A model generated the notes under the pieces. That model had not been told where the DNA came from, ran no database searches, and saw only the letters and a program-made list of their open reading frames with translations. A DNA stretch of 64,000 nt, taken from positions 1-64,000 of the forward strand of contig NZ_RCZG01000006.1 of NCBI RefSeq assembly GCF_006439015.1, in the 5' to 3' direction. Made by a program: the position numbers and the translations under genes. This stretch comes from Mycolicibacterium hodleri (lineage in GTDB: Bacteria; Actinomycetota; Actinomycetes; Mycobacteriales; Mycobacteriaceae). Within the stretch, counting starts at the first letter, position 1. Each line of letters opens with the position of its first letter. This document shows, piece by piece, positions 9,117 through 18,429 of this stretch.

Positions 9117-9131
9117 CCAGCTTCGCGCGCC

Positions 9132-9572
9132 CTACTCACCGATGTCCTCCGCCCATAGTTCGGGATACGCGCCGATGAAGTCCGTCATCATCTGCACGCA
9201 GCGTTCGTCGTCGAGAAGCGTTATGGAGACGCCATTCTCGGCCAACCAGTCGTGGCCACCGCTGAACGTCCGCGCTTCGCCGATGACGACGGCGCCGATG
9301 TTGAACTGTCGCACCAGTCCGCTGCAGTACCAGCAGGGAGACAGCGTGGTCACCATGATCGTCGACCGGTAGTTCCGTTGACGGCCCGCCGCGCGAAACG
9401 CGTCGGTCTCACCGTGCACAGACGGGTCGTCGTTTTGCACCCTTCGGTTGTGGCCGCTGCCGAGCAGGACACCGTCGGCGCCGAAGAGGGCGGCACCGAT
9501 CGGTATTCCGCCCTCCGACAATCCCTTCCGGGCCTCGGCGACGGCGACGTCGAGCATGTCCTGCGGCGTCAT
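9132..9572 (-). CDS. Cytosine deaminase, FCY1-like zinc nucleoside/base deaminase
   Basis: 146 residues of the CDA fold. Zinc ligands are H53 and C80/C83, with E55 as proton shuttle, in HGE and TTLSPCWYC. The TTLSPCxxC motif and the C-terminal acidic tail (YPELWAEDIGE) resemble yeast-type cytosine deaminase more than TadA or guanine deaminase. Predicted reaction: cytosine to uracil plus ammonia. It overlaps the permease stop by 4 bp (ATGA), so the two are translationally coupled and probably form an uptake-plus-deamination pair. Confidence 0.82.
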   Translation of the reverse strand: MTPQDMLDVAVAEARKGLSEGGIPIGAALFGADGVLLGSGHNRRVQNDDPSVHGETDAFRAAGRQRNYRSTIMVTTLSPCWYCSGLVRQFNIGAVVIGEARTFSGGHDWLAENGVSITLLDDERCVQMMTDFIGAYPELWAEDIGE

Positions 9573-10975
9573 ACCGACGTGACGTCCAGCGTGCGCTCAG
9601 CGGCGATCTTCGACTTGCAGAACAGCAGGTAGGCGCCGCCGGCCAGGACGAACCCGACGAAGAACGTGATGTCGCCGAGTTGCGGCACCGCCTTGGCGAT
9701 CAGCCCGACGAACAGTTCCTGGTTGGAGAACAGCAGCACCGACGCGACGAGTCCGAAGAGGAATGCCGCGAGGCCACCCCAGTTCGCATAGGAGCGGTCG
9801 TACAGGTAGCCGGCGATTTTCTGGCCTCGACGCAGATATTGGTCGGCGAAGACGACGCCGAGCCACGGCCCGATCCAGTACGCGATGATCAACAGGAAGG
9901 CCTCGTAGCTATGGGCGGCATCGGGCAACGCCCACCACGCGATCAAGAATCCTGCGACGCCGAAGAACACCGTCACCAGGGCGCGGGCCACGTGCGCTGG
10001 GAGCTTGATCCCGATGGTGACGAATGCCATTGCACCCGAGTAGATGTTGATCGAGTTGGCGGCGATCGCACCGATGGCGATGGCCAGCAGAGTTGCCTTG
10101 GCGAGCGGCGACGCGAGTTCGGAGGTGAACGATCCGGTGGGATCACCCAAGTTGGCCTCACCAGTGGTAACCGATGCCGCACCGACGATCTCAAGGACGA
10201 AGCACGACAAGAACAGACCTGTCGACGCGAACAGTCCGGTCCGCGTCGTCGACACGGTCGACGGCAGGTACCGGGTGTAATCGGCGGCGTACGGCGTCCA
10301 GCCCGCCGCGTATCCGAAAGACGTGCCGACGGTGAGCAGGAAGCCGCCCATTCCCCCGACCCCATCGGCGCCGACGGGCGCACCGAGGTCGGCGTGGACG
10401 AAGATGGCCACGGACGCGGCGATGAAGATCACCGCCAGCACCGGGAACGAGTACTTTTCGAACGCCTGCACCAGGTTGTGGCCGAAGAACGCGAAGCCCG
10501 TCTGCAGAAGCACGATGATGATCAGGCCGACCAGGGGGCCGAATCCGAACAACGTGCTGAGGGCGAACGCGCCACTGACGCTGTTGGTAGCGAACCAGCC
10601 GACACCCGCCGTCACCGACATCAGGGCCGCCGGTACCGCGTTGCCCTTGAAGCCGAAGGGCATCCGGCCGAGCACCATCTGCGGGACGCCATGCAGAGGT
10701 CCACGCGCGGACAGCAGGAAGTGCGCCACGGCGCCAAGTCCGGTGCCGATCGCGATGCCGGCGACGGCCTGCCAGAAGCTCATTCCGAATGCCAGGACCG
10801 CCAACATGCCGACGAAGATCGTGGCGAATTCGAGATTCGGCGACGTCCAGGTCCAGAACAACTGGCTGGGCTTGCCGTGCCGGTCGGCCTCGGCGATGTA
10901 CTCGTTGCCGCCGGGTTCGACCGCGACGATCTTGTTGCGGTAGGAACCGTCGGTGGTGGGCTCGGCCGTCGTCAT
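9569..10975 (-). CDS. NCS1-family purine/cytosine permease
   Basis: 468 residues with about 12 membrane segments. The hydrophilic N-terminus (IVAVEPGGNEYIAEADRHGK), the QMVLGRMPFGFKGN loop and the NSINIYSGAMAF segment are typical of CodB/FCY2-like cation symporters that import cytosine or purines. It is the first gene of a three-gene minus-strand unit (permease, deaminase, dioxygenase) and is transcribed away from the molybdopterin enzyme across a 128-bp gap. Confidence 0.88.
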   Translation of the reverse strand: MTTAEPTTDGSYRNKIVAVEPGGNEYIAEADRHGKPSQLFWTWTSPNLEFATIFVGMLAVLAFGMSFWQAVAGIAIGTGLGAVAHFLLSARGPLHGVPQMVLGRMPFGFKGNAVPAALMSVTAGVGWFATNSVSGAFALSTLFGFGPLVGLIIIVLLQTGFAFFGHNLVQAFEKYSFPVLAVIFIAASVAIFVHADLGAPVGADGVGGMGGFLLTVGTSFGYAAGWTPYAADYTRYLPSTVSTTRTGLFASTGLFLSCFVLEIVGAASVTTGEANLGDPTGSFTSELASPLAKATLLAIAIGAIAANSINIYSGAMAFVTIGIKLPAHVARALVTVFFGVAGFLIAWWALPDAAHSYEAFLLIIAYWIGPWLGVVFADQYLRRGQKIAGYLYDRSYANWGGLAAFLFGLVASVLLFSNQELFVGLIAKAVPQLGDITFFVGFVLAGGAYLLFCKSKIAAERTLDVTSV

Positions 10976-11103
10976 GGGTACACCGTCGCCCGACGTGCGT
11001 CCCGCCGCAACCGGAACCGCTCATTGCTCCACTTTTCCACCGCGGGTGGCCCGGCTATCGACGTCATTCTCGTCCGACGGCGCGATGGCAACGAATAAGC
11101 ACC

Positions 11104-12684
11104 ATGACGACGCCGCCGCGCCTACCCGCCGTTCGCGCCGCGGCCACCGGATTCATCGCGGTCATCGCCGCGCTCGGAATGGGCCACCTGGTCGCAGGGC
11201 TACTTCTGCTGCCGTCGGCGTCGCCCTTCTTCGCGGTGGGAAACGCCTTCATCGACCGGACACCGACCTCGGTGAAGAACTTCGCGGTCGAGAACTTCGG
11301 CACCAATGACAAGCCCGCGTTACTGATTGGCATGGCGGTGGTGCTCGCGCTCGTCGGCATGGGCATCGGTCTGACCTCGCGCCGCAGTGCCGTGCCGGGC
11401 ATGATCGCCGTCGTCATCGTCGGGATCGTCGGTGCGCTCGCCGTGCACGAACAGTCCACCGGCTCGTCGAGCCTGCTCGCTCCCGCGGCGTCGCTGGTCG
11501 CCGGTGTCGGAACGTTCTTGGGCTTGCACAGGCTCGCGCAACCACGGGTGACGACCGTCGAACCCGGAGCCGACCAGCCGCCCGTCGGCTCACTGGGGCG
11601 GCGCCGCTTCGTGCTTGGCTCGGTAGTCGCGGCGCTCGGTGCCCTGGTCGCGGGCGCAGGCGGTTTCGCGCTGGCACGACGCGTCGACGTGACGGCGTCC
11701 CGTCGCGGCATCGGCGAGTTGATACCTACGACGCCCGCGCCCCCGATCCCGCCGGGGGCGGCGTTTCCCGAGCTGGGCACGCCGCCGTTCATCACCCCGG
11801 CGGCGGACTTCTACCGCATCGACATCAACCTCGAGGTGCCGCAGCTGCGGGCCGAGGACGCCACCCTGCGCATCACGGGAATGGTCGATACACCCATTGA
11901 GCTCACCTTCGACGACATCCGATCGATGCCGCTGGTGGAGAAGACGATCACGATGACGTGCGTGTCGAATGAAGTCGGCGGGCCCTACGTCTCGACGGCC
12001 AACTTCATCGGCGTGCCGTTGCTCGATCTGCTCGACCGGGCCGGGGTTCAGGGCGATGCGCAGCAGCTGGTGGGTCACTCCGCGGACGGCTTCACCCTGG
12101 GGACACCGCTAGACCTTCTGCGCGCGACGGGCAGGGACGCGATGCTCGCGATCGGCATGAACCGTGAGGCATTGTTGCCCGAACACGGCTTCCCGATGCG
12201 GACCGTGGTCCCTGGCCTCTACGGGTACGTGTCGGCCACGAAGTGGGTCAACGAGCTCGAGCTGGCGACGTACGACGTCAAGCCCTACTGGGTGGAGCGA
12301 GGCTGGGACGGTCAGCCGCCCGGCGTCGTGCCGATCAAGATCTCCTCGCGCATCGACTCGCCCAGCTCGTTCCAGCAGGTCCCCGGCGGCGAGATCACCG
12401 TCGCCGGCACGGCGTGGGCTCAGGGTCGCGGCATCAGCCGAGTCGAGGTCCGGTTCGACAAGGAGGACTGGCGCCCGGCGGAACTGGCCACCGAGGTCAA
12501 TCCCTACACCTGGCGCATGTTTCGACTCACGACGACACTGGCGCCCGGTCAGCACACAGTGACGTGTCGCGCATACGACGGGGCCAACGTGATGCAGGTG
12601 CAGGATCGACTCCGGTTGATCAACCCCGGTCCCGTGCCCGACGGCTCAACGGGATGGCAGTCGATCGTGTTCACCGTCGCCTGA
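11104..12684 (+). CDS. Membrane-anchored sulfite-oxidase-like molybdopterin oxidoreductase
   Basis: 526 residues from the ATG at 11104; the frame is open further upstream but lacks membrane or family sequence there. Residues 1-195 hold four or five transmembrane helices. The molybdopterin-binding domain follows, with C286 in TMTCVSNEVGG as the likely molybdenum ligand, then a C-terminal Mo-co dimerisation domain (EITVAGTAWAQGRGISRVEV). The electron donor and substrate are unknown. The catalytic domain most likely faces outward. Convergent with the Rv2466c-type gene. Confidence 0.87.
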   Translation: MTTPPRLPAVRAAATGFIAVIAALGMGHLVAGLLLLPSASPFFAVGNAFIDRTPTSVKNFAVENFGTNDKPALLIGMAVVLALVGMGIGLTSRRSAVPGMIAVVIVGIVGALAVHEQSTGSSSLLAPAASLVAGVGTFLGLHRLAQPRVTTVEPGADQPPVGSLGRRRFVLGSVVAALGALVAGAGGFALARRVDVTASRRGIGELIPTTPAPPIPPGAAFPELGTPPFITPAADFYRIDINLEVPQLRAEDATLRITGMVDTPIELTFDDIRSMPLVEKTITMTCVSNEVGGPYVSTANFIGVPLLDLLDRAGVQGDAQQLVGHSADGFTLGTPLDLLRATGRDAMLAIGMNREALLPEHGFPMRTVVPGLYGYVSATKWVNELELATYDVKPYWVERGWDGQPPGVVPIKISSRIDSPSSFQQVPGGEITVAGTAWAQGRGISRVEVRFDKEDWRPAELATEVNPYTWRMFRLTTTLAPGQHTVTCRAYDGANVMQVQDRLRLINPGPVPDGSTGWQSIVFTVA

Positions 12685-12701
12685 CCTTCATACGCGAGGC
12701 G

Positions 12702-13310
12702 TCAGTCGAACTCGGGTGCCTCGTGGCGGGTGCGCTTCAGCTCGAAGAAGTGCGGATAGCCGGCGAAGATCACCGACGCGTCCCACAGCTTGCCTGCCTC
12801 TTCGCCACGCGGGATGCGGGAGAGCACCGGCCCGAAGAACGCGACGCCGTTGACGTGAATCGTGGGCGTGCCCACGTCGTCGCCGACCGCGTCCATGCCG
12901 TCGTGGTGACTCTTACGCAGAAGTTCGTCGAACTTGTCGCTGGTAGCGGCCTCGGCCAACTCGGCGGGCAGGCCGACCTCCTCGAGCGACTCCGCGATCA
13001 CCTGCTCGAAGTCCTTATTGCCCTCGTTGTGGATCCTGGTGCCCATCGCGGTGTAGAGCGGGCTCAGGATCTCGCTGCCCTTGGCCTGCTCGGCGGCGAT
13101 CGCGACGCGAACGGGCCCCCATGCCTTCTTCATCATTTCCTGATACTCATCAGGCAGGTCACGGCCCTCGTTCAGCACGGCCAGGCTCATGACGTGGAAC
13201 TCCGCGTCGATGTCGCGCACCTTCTGCACTTCGAGGATCCAGCGCGAGGTGATCCAACACCACGGGCACAGCGGGTCGAACCAGAAACCGGCGACATCCT
13301 TGTTGGCCAT
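12702..13310 (-). CDS. DsbA-fold mycothiol-dependent reductase (Rv2466c type)
   Basis: 202 residues from the ATG at 13310, which has AGAGGA upstream. The thioredoxin/DsbA active site CPWC lies at C15-C18 ([14 protein letters not shown]), with a cis-proline in [10 protein letters not shown]. The M. tuberculosis counterpart Rv2466c is reported as a mycothiol-dependent reductase protecting against oxidative stress and activating a nitro prodrug. It is divergent from pepN, as in M. tuberculosis. There is no signal peptide, so it is cytosolic. Confidence 0.9.
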   Translation of the reverse strand: MANKDVAGFWFDPLCPWCWITSRWILEVQKVRDIDAEFHVMSLAVLNEGRDLPDEYQEMMKKAWGPVRVAIAAEQAKGSEILSPLYTAMGTRIHNEGNKDFEQVIAESLEEVGLPAELAEAATSDKFDELLRKSHHDGMDAVGDDVGTPTIHVNGVAFFGPVLSRIPRGEEAGKLWDASVIFAGYPHFFELKRTRHEAPEFD

Positions 13311-13408
13311 GATCAAGTCCTCTCGGCAGGGTTAACGGGCAGAGTTCCGTGGAGCACAACTATCCACGCCTCGGTTGTGTTCCCGAACTGCGTCTAGTCT
13401 TAACCGAC

Positions 13409-15991
13409 GTGGCACTTCCCAACCTCACTCGAGACCAGGCGGCTGAGCGCGCAGCGCTCGTCACCATCGACAACTACCGCATCGTGCTCGATCTGACCGA
13501 TGGCACCAGCGGCCCCGGCGACCGGATCTTCCGATCGACGACGACCGTCACCTTCGACGCCCTCGCCGGTTCGGACACGGTCATCGACATCGCCGCCGAC
13601 TCGGTGCGCAGTGCGACGCTCAACGGCGCATCGATCGACGTCACCGGATACGACGAGTCCACTGGCGTCCCGCTGAACGGGTTGGCCGAGCACAACGTCC
13701 TCGTCGTCGAGGCCGACTGCCGGTATTCCAACACCGGTGAGGGCCTGCACCGCTTCGTCGACCCGGTCGACGACGAGGTCTATCTCTACTCGCAGTTCGA
13801 GACCGCCGATGCCAAGCGGATGTTCGCATGTTTCGACCAGCCCGACCTGAAGGCGACCTTCGACGTGTCGGTCACCGCGCCCGCCCACTGGCGGGTCATC
13901 TCCAGCGGTGCCACCGAGAGCGTCGAGTCGGCCGGAAACGGCGCCGTGCACACGTTCGTCACCACACCGCGGATGAGCACGTACCTGGTAGCGCTCATTG
14001 CGGGCCCGTACGCGCGGTGGGACGACGTGTACACCGACGACCACGGTGACATTCCGCTCGGCATCTTCTGCCGCGGTTCGCTCGCCGAGTTCATGGATGC
14101 CGAGCGTCTGTTCACCGAGACCAAGCAGGGCTTCGGCTTCTATCACCAGAACTTCGGCGTGCCATACGCATTCGGCAAGTACGACCAGTTGTTCGTCCCC
14201 GAGTTCAACGCCGGCGCCATGGAGAACGCCGGCGCCGTGACGTTCCTGGAGGACTACGTCTTCCGGAGCAAGGTCACCCGCTACAGCTACGAGCGGCGGG
14301 CCGAGACAGTGCTGCACGAGATGGCACACATGTGGTTCGGCGACCTGGTCACCATGCAGTGGTGGGACGATCTGTGGCTGAACGAGTCGTTCGCGACATT
14401 CGCCTCGGTGTTGTGCCAAAGCGAGGCAACGGAATACACCGCGGCGTGGACCACCTTCGCCAACGTCGAGAAGTCGTGGGCCTACCGGCAGGACCAGTTG
14501 CCGTCGACCCACCCGGTGGCCGCGGACATCCCCGACCTGCACGCCGTCGAGGTCAACTTCGACGGTATCACCTATGCCAAGGGCGCGAGCGTGCTCAAGC
14601 AACTCGTCGCCTACGTGGGCCTCGAGGCGTTTCTCGCCGGTCTGCGCGACTACTTCCGTGACCACGCCTACGCCAATGCCACGTTCGGTGATTTGCTCGG
14701 CGCACTGGAGAAGTCGTCGGGACGCGATCTGTCGCACTGGGGTCGTCAGTGGCTCAAGACCACCGGCCTCAACACCTTGCGAGCGGACTTCGACGTCGAC
14801 GGCGAGGGCAAGTTCACCCGCTTCGCGATCGACCAGAGTGGCGCGGCGCCGGGCGACGGTGAGACGCGCGTGCACCGCCTGGCCGTCGGGATCTACGACG
14901 ACGACGGCTCGGGCAAGCTGGTCCGCATCCACCGCGAGGAGCTCGACGTCGACGGCTCGAGCACGGACGTCCCTGCGCTGCAAGGCGTTCCGCGGGGCCA
15001 GCTAATCCTGGTCAACGATGATGACCTGACCTACTGCTCGCTGCGTCTGGATCCAGAGTCCCTGCAGACGGTGCTGACCCGCATCGCGGACATCGCCGAA
15101 TCCCTGCCCCGCACACTGGCGTGGTCGGCGGCCTGGGAGATGACCCGGGAAGCCGAGATGAAGGCCCGCGACTTCGTCGAACTGGTCAAGGCCGGTGTGC
15201 ACGCCGAGACCGAAGTGGGCGTTGCCCAGCGGCTTCTGCTTCAGGCCCAGACCGCGCTGAACGCGTACGCCGACCCGGACTGGGCATGCTCGCAGGGCTG
15301 GCCCGCGTTCGACGACCGCCTCCTCGAGCTGGCCCGCGCGGCCGAACCTGGCTCGGACTTCCAGTTGGCCTACGTGAATGCGCTCTGCTCGTCGGCGCTG
15401 TCGTTGCGCCACACCGCGGTGTTGGCGACGCTGCTCGACAGCGATCCCGCCGACAGTGGTCTCACCGGGCTGACCGTCGACACCGATCTGCGATGGCGCA
15501 TCGTGACGGCGCTGGCAGCCGGCGGCGACATCGACGAGGCAGGCACGGCCACGCCGTTCATCGACGCGGAGTCGGAACGCGATCGCACCGCCGCGGGACG
15601 ACGGAACGCGGCGGCGGCGGCGGCGGCGCGACCGCAGGCAGCAGTCAAGGATGCGGCGTGGCAGCAGGTGATCGAGGACGATACGTTGGCCAACATCACC
15701 ACCCGGGCAATCGTCTCCGGTTTCGTGCAGCCGGGACAGGCTGCGTTGCTGCAGCCGTTCAGCGCCAAGTACTTCGACGCGATCCTCGGCGTTTGGGAAC
15801 GACGATCCAGCGAGGTTGCGCAGACCGTCGTCATCGGGCTCTACCCGTCGTCGGACGTCAGCCAAGACGGGTTGGACGCAGCGGACCGCTTCCTGGCGGG
15901 GGAGGTGCCGCCGGCACTGCGTCGGCTCGTCATCGAGGGACGCGCAGGCGTCGAGCGGGCACTGCGGGCGCGCGGGTTCGACATCGCCTGA
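13409..15991 (+). CDS. pepN: Aminopeptidase N (M1 family zinc metallopeptidase)
   Basis: 860 residues from the GTG at 13409, which gives VALPNLTRDQA as in mycobacterial homologues. Exopeptidase motif G269-A-M-E-N273 and zinc site H303-E304-x-x-H307 with E326 eighteen residues on (HEMAHMWFGD ... LNESFA). The C-terminal ERAP-like helical domain covers about 520-850. It removes N-terminal residues from peptides in the cytoplasm. Position next to the Rv2466c-type gene matches Rv2467. Full length for the family. Confidence 0.95.
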   Translation: MALPNLTRDQAAERAALVTIDNYRIVLDLTDGTSGPGDRIFRSTTTVTFDALAGSDTVIDIAADSVRSATLNGASIDVTGYDESTGVPLNGLAEHNVLVVEADCRYSNTGEGLHRFVDPVDDEVYLYSQFETADAKRMFACFDQPDLKATFDVSVTAPAHWRVISSGATESVESAGNGAVHTFVTTPRMSTYLVALIAGPYARWDDVYTDDHGDIPLGIFCRGSLAEFMDAERLFTETKQGFGFYHQNFGVPYAFGKYDQLFVPEFNAGAMENAGAVTFLEDYVFRSKVTRYSYERRAETVLHEMAHMWFGDLVTMQWWDDLWLNESFATFASVLCQSEATEYTAAWTTFANVEKSWAYRQDQLPSTHPVAADIPDLHAVEVNFDGITYAKGASVLKQLVAYVGLEAFLAGLRDYFRDHAYANATFGDLLGALEKSSGRDLSHWGRQWLKTTGLNTLRADFDVDGEGKFTRFAIDQSGAAPGDGETRVHRLAVGIYDDDGSGKLVRIHREELDVDGSSTDVPALQGVPRGQLILVNDDDLTYCSLRLDPESLQTVLTRIADIAESLPRTLAWSAAWEMTREAEMKARDFVELVKAGVHAETEVGVAQRLLLQAQTALNAYADPDWACSQGWPAFDDRLLELARAAEPGSDFQLAYVNALCSSALSLRHTAVLATLLDSDPADSGLTGLTVDTDLRWRIVTALAAGGDIDEAGTATPFIDAESERDRTAAGRRNAAAAAAARPQAAVKDAAWQQVIEDDTLANITTRAIVSGFVQPGQAALLQPFSAKYFDAILGVWERRSSEVAQTVVIGLYPSSDVSQDGLDAADRFLAGEVPPALRRLVIEGRAGVERALRARGFDIA

Positions 15992-16040
15992 AACGGTTGG
16001 CCTAACCGGTTTTCGGTGCTTCGTCGCCTACGCTCGCGCC

Positions 16041-16397
16041 ATGGCAGCGACGAATAGCCGTCGGGCGCGTGCCGCCCGGCGACGTAGCCGACGGGTCGCA
16101 GCCGTCGTGAACGATCTCACCGCCCCGCAGTGGGCCACCATCAAGGCGGCGTGGGAGGGCTGTGCCTACTGCGGGGCCACCGACGGCCCGCTACAGCGGG
16201 ACTGCGTGATGGCGATTTCACGTGGTGGGCGCTATACCGTCGACAACGTGGTTCCCGCCTGCGCGGCATGCAATGCCAGCAAGTGCAACGACGAGGTGAC
16301 CGGATTGCTCCGTCGCAAGCGCCTGGACGAGCGCGCCTTCCTCGAGCGTTACGTCCGAATCCGTGCCGCGCTGGGCGCGCACACGCCATCGGATTGA
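16041..16397 (+). CDS. Small HNH endonuclease
   Basis: 118 residues from the ATG at 16041, 50 bp after pepN. It has a basic N-terminus (SRRARAARRRSRR). CAYCG ... LQRDCVMAISRGGRYTVDN VVPACAACNASK is an HNH nuclease fold with two zinc-binding CxxC knuckles; the usual first His of the motif appears replaced (LQRDCV where LQLDHV would be typical). Function unknown; such proteins occur in phage defence, transposition or repair. Catalytic competence is uncertain. Confidence 0.7.
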   Translation: MAATNSRRARAARRRSRRVAAVVNDLTAPQWATIKAAWEGCAYCGATDGPLQRDCVMAISRGGRYTVDNVVPACAACNASKCNDEVTGLLRRKRLDERAFLERYVRIRAALGAHTPSD

Positions 16398-16663
16398 GCC
16401 CGCCCGGCAATGGTCGCCGCCAGCTGCGGACCAATCACCCCAGCAAACAATGATCGCGGTCGTTAGGCGACTAGTCAGGACGCCTGCGGCCGGCGGCGAG
16501 ACATGAGTTGCGGCGTCGGTGAGCGCAAAATCACACGTCAGAAGTTGATTTACACGGATTTAACACGGATCATCGATTAGCCGGCCGAATGGGCGATCCC
16601 CATGGCGGCGGGCTCACAGCAACCCCTGCTCTGTGATCCGGAGCACAACCAAGGAGAGTAAAG
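16398..16663. other. Intergenic gap before the 46-residue small protein gene
   Basis: 266 bases with no coding potential seen. The last 60 bases are likely the leader of the small gene. A repeated ttaacacgg/tttacacgg element at about 16549-16568 could be an operator or promoter element. No known motif was assigned. Confidence 0.3.
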
Positions 16664-16804
16664 ATGTCCCTCGCGCAGTTTCGTGAAGACCTGACGCGCT
16701 CGATGAACCGGCGCCGCCTCTACGCGCGGATCTACGCGCTTCCCGATTCCACGGTTCGCGAAGAACTGCTGGCGATCGCTCAGCGGCACGACGAGAACAA
16801 CTGA
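16664..16804 (+). CDS. 46-residue conserved-looking small basic protein
   Basis: An ATG at 16664, with AAGGAGAG six bases upstream, opens a 46-codon frame: MSLAQFREDLTRSMNRRRLY and so on to HDENN, then TGA. It predicts two amphipathic helices and no membrane segment. A perfect 11-bp hairpin follows 17 bases later. Strong RBS, GC-rich third positions and the dedicated terminator argue it is real and separately transcribed. Function unknown. Confidence 0.7.
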   Translation: MSLAQFREDLTRSMNRRRLYARIYALPDSTVREELLAIAQRHDENN

Positions 16805-16821
16805 CACGCGGCATTTTCCCG

Positions 16822-16848
16822 AGCCGGTGACCACAGCGGTCACCGGCT
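16822..16848 (+). terminator. Perfect hairpin terminator of the 46-residue gene
   Basis: Stem AGCCGGTGACC / GGTCACCGGCT (11 bp, no mismatch) with loop ACAGC, followed by tcgtcgtttt. It lies 17 bases after the stop codon. Confidence 0.7.
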
Positions 16849-16921
16849 TCGTCGTTTTCGGGCGACGCCTGCCGACGAAGGTGCACGTCACGCCGATGAT
16901 GAACGGCGCGCGGATCGAGAT

Positions 16922-16948
16922 GCACGCCCGCGAAGATTGCGGGCGTGC
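16922..16948 (-). terminator. Hairpin terminator after the ctaI-ctaJ-like pair
   Basis: Perfect 10-bp stem GCACGCCCGC / GCGGGCGTGC with a 7-base loop, touching the TAG stop of the DUF5130 gene at 16949. It separates the converging transcripts. Confidence 0.65.
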
Positions 16949-17428
16949 CTAGCGGGGTGACACGCCCGCGCTGAGGACGCGTACGGCGCTGATCAGGCCG
17001 TCGAGTAGGTTGCCTTCCTGGAAGGACGCAGCGGCGGCGGAGACTCCCAACGGTGCAGCCTCTTCGATGCCACGGCCCTTGACCTCCGAGCCATAGACGA
17101 CCTCGATGGCCCTTTGGTTCGGCGACACGGCGAGAAGCACGGCGTTGTCGGGTGTGGGCACCTTGGCCAAAATCACTCGGGCCGTCGCAGCGGTGTCCTC
17201 GCCGAGTCCGCCGAGGTACACCGCGAAACGAGCCTGTGCAGCGCGTGAGCCGTACTTCAGCGCGTCGTCGAGCACGACGAGGTCCTTGACGGGGAACGGG
17301 TAGTGCACCGAAAGCTCACCGGGTTCCGTGACACCGGAGATCCGTCCACTCGAGGTGTACGCGAAACCGTAGGGCAGAACTTCGGAACCGGTCGTCGCCA
17401 GCTCGGTCGAGTGATCACCACTTGCCAC
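16949..17428 (-). CDS. ctaJ: DUF5130 / TPM-like protein (Rv2468c type), probable oxidase-associated subunit
   Basis: 159 residues from the GTG at 17428, which has GGTGGGGGG before it; an ATG 33 bases upstream gives a tail unlike homologues. A TPM-like alpha/beta domain is visible ([19 protein letters not shown], then [18 protein letters not shown]) with no clear membrane helix. Rv2468c-type proteins were found in the mycobacterial III2IV2 supercomplex as an added aa3-oxidase subunit. My assignment of the name CtaJ to this one is from memory and may be swapped with its partner. It overlaps the upstream small gene by 14 bp. Confidence 0.65.
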   Translation of the reverse strand: MASGDHSTELATTGSEVLPYGFAYTSSGRISGVTEPGELSVHYPFPVKDLVVLDDALKYGSRAAQARFAVYLGGLGEDTAATARVILAKVPTPDNAVLLAVSPNQRAIEVVYGSEVKGRGIEEAAPLGVSAAAASFQEGNLLDGLISAVRVLSAGVSPR

Positions 17429-17636
17429 TTGCGCCACCCCCCACCGTGAGATGCGATCCATGGCCGTGATCGGCCGGCTCGTCGGCGGCCCAGAGGATCG
17501 GCTCGTGGCTCCACTCGTCGGTCATCTTGTAGGTCGCCGGGTGCGGACCCTTGCGTCTGAAGATCAATGCTGCCAGTAGCAATGCCACTAGCAGCGGAAC
17601 CCCGCCGAGCAGCGAATGGGTAAGTGCTGTGCTCAC
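17415..17636 (-). CDS. ctaI: Small single-span membrane protein, probable aa3 oxidase subunit
   Basis: 73 residues: a transmembrane helix at about 10-26 ([18 protein letters not shown]), a conserved [20 protein letters not shown] patch, then a His/Gly tail ([18 protein letters not shown]). It resembles the short protein found as an extra subunit of the mycobacterial cytochrome c oxidase. The exact name (CtaI versus CtaJ) is recalled, not checked. It is translationally overlapped with the DUF5130 gene, which supports a shared complex. Confidence 0.6.
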   Translation of the reverse strand: MSTALTHSLLGGVPLLVALLLAALIFRRKGPHPATYKMTDEWSHEPILWAADEPADHGHGSHLTVGGGASGKW

Positions 17637-17662
17637 GTCGCAAACCGTATCGCAGTCGTCAC

Positions 17663-18307
17663 TCAGGCCGCGCCTTCACCCAGATATCTCACCCAGGCGG
17701 GATCGAGTTCCTTGACCGACGACAGCAGTCGCCAGTGCTGCCCCTTCGGGGGCAGAGGGGTCGTACGCAGGGTCCAGCCCAGCTCGGAGAGCATCCGATC
17801 GGCCTTGCGGTGGTTACAACCGGCGCACGCCGCGACGCAGTTCTCCCACGAGTGATCGCCACCTCGACTCCGGGGCACCACATGGTCGACCGTGTCGGCC
17901 TTGGCTCCGCAGTACGCACAGCGGAACCGGTCGCGGTGCATGAGCGCCGCCCGGGTCATCGGGACGCGCGCCCGGTAGGGCACCCGTACGTAGGAGCGCA
18001 GCCGGATCACCGAGGGCACCGTGATCGCCCGCGTGGCCGAATGGACGACCGGACCGGTCGGGTCGGCGTGCACTACGTCGGCCTTGCCGCACAGCAGCAT
18101 GACGACCGCCCGTCGGGCGGGCAACGCCGCGAGCGGTTCGTAGGTGGAATTGAGCAGGAGCACCCTGCGGCGGCCCCAGACGCTCCCGTCGTGCGTGGGC
18201 GGACGAGCCTCGATGCCGGAAAGCGGCAGGGTCTGCGCAGCAAGCACCGCGGGGCTAGTTGAGCCAGCCGCGGCCAAATGCCCGCGGCTCTTCCTTCGCA
18301 GCGACAT
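17663..18307 (-). CDS. HNH endonuclease (Rv2469c type)
   Basis: 214 residues from the ATG at 18307 with GGAGGA just upstream; a GTG 45 bases earlier is less likely. The N-terminal part ([19 protein letters not shown]) is the domain usually found before actinobacterial HNH nucleases. The catalytic block is CAYCG ... [20 protein letters not shown] ... CNHRKADR, with all HNH residues present. Synteny matches Rv2469c. The DNA target is unknown. Confidence 0.82.
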   Translation of the reverse strand: MSLRRKSRGHLAAAGSTSPAVLAAQTLPLSGIEARPPTHDGSVWGRRRVLLLNSTYEPLAALPARRAVVMLLCGKADVVHADPTGPVVHSATRAITVPSVIRLRSYVRVPYRARVPMTRAALMHRDRFRCAYCGAKADTVDHVVPRSRGGDHSWENCVAACAGCNHRKADRMLSELGWTLRTTPLPPKGQHWRLLSSVKELDPAWVRYLGEGAA

Positions 18308-18429
18308 ACGTCCTCCGAGACACAGTGCACCACGGATCGCCGCCGATCGCACGACAATTTGGGCCGTGTTCGCTGGTCACCTCCATGAACATCCGGTGAC
18401 GGCGCCGTGTTTGCCTATGCGGCAGGTCT

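Noticed and set aside
9680..11098. 472-codon plus-strand frame opposite the NCS1 permease
   Set aside because: Charged repetitive composition typical of a GC-rich antisense frame; the permease on the other strand has full family features.
12243..13397. 384-codon plus-strand frame
   Set aside because: It overlaps the molybdopterin enzyme in another frame and the Rv2466c-type gene on the opposite strand; no motif.
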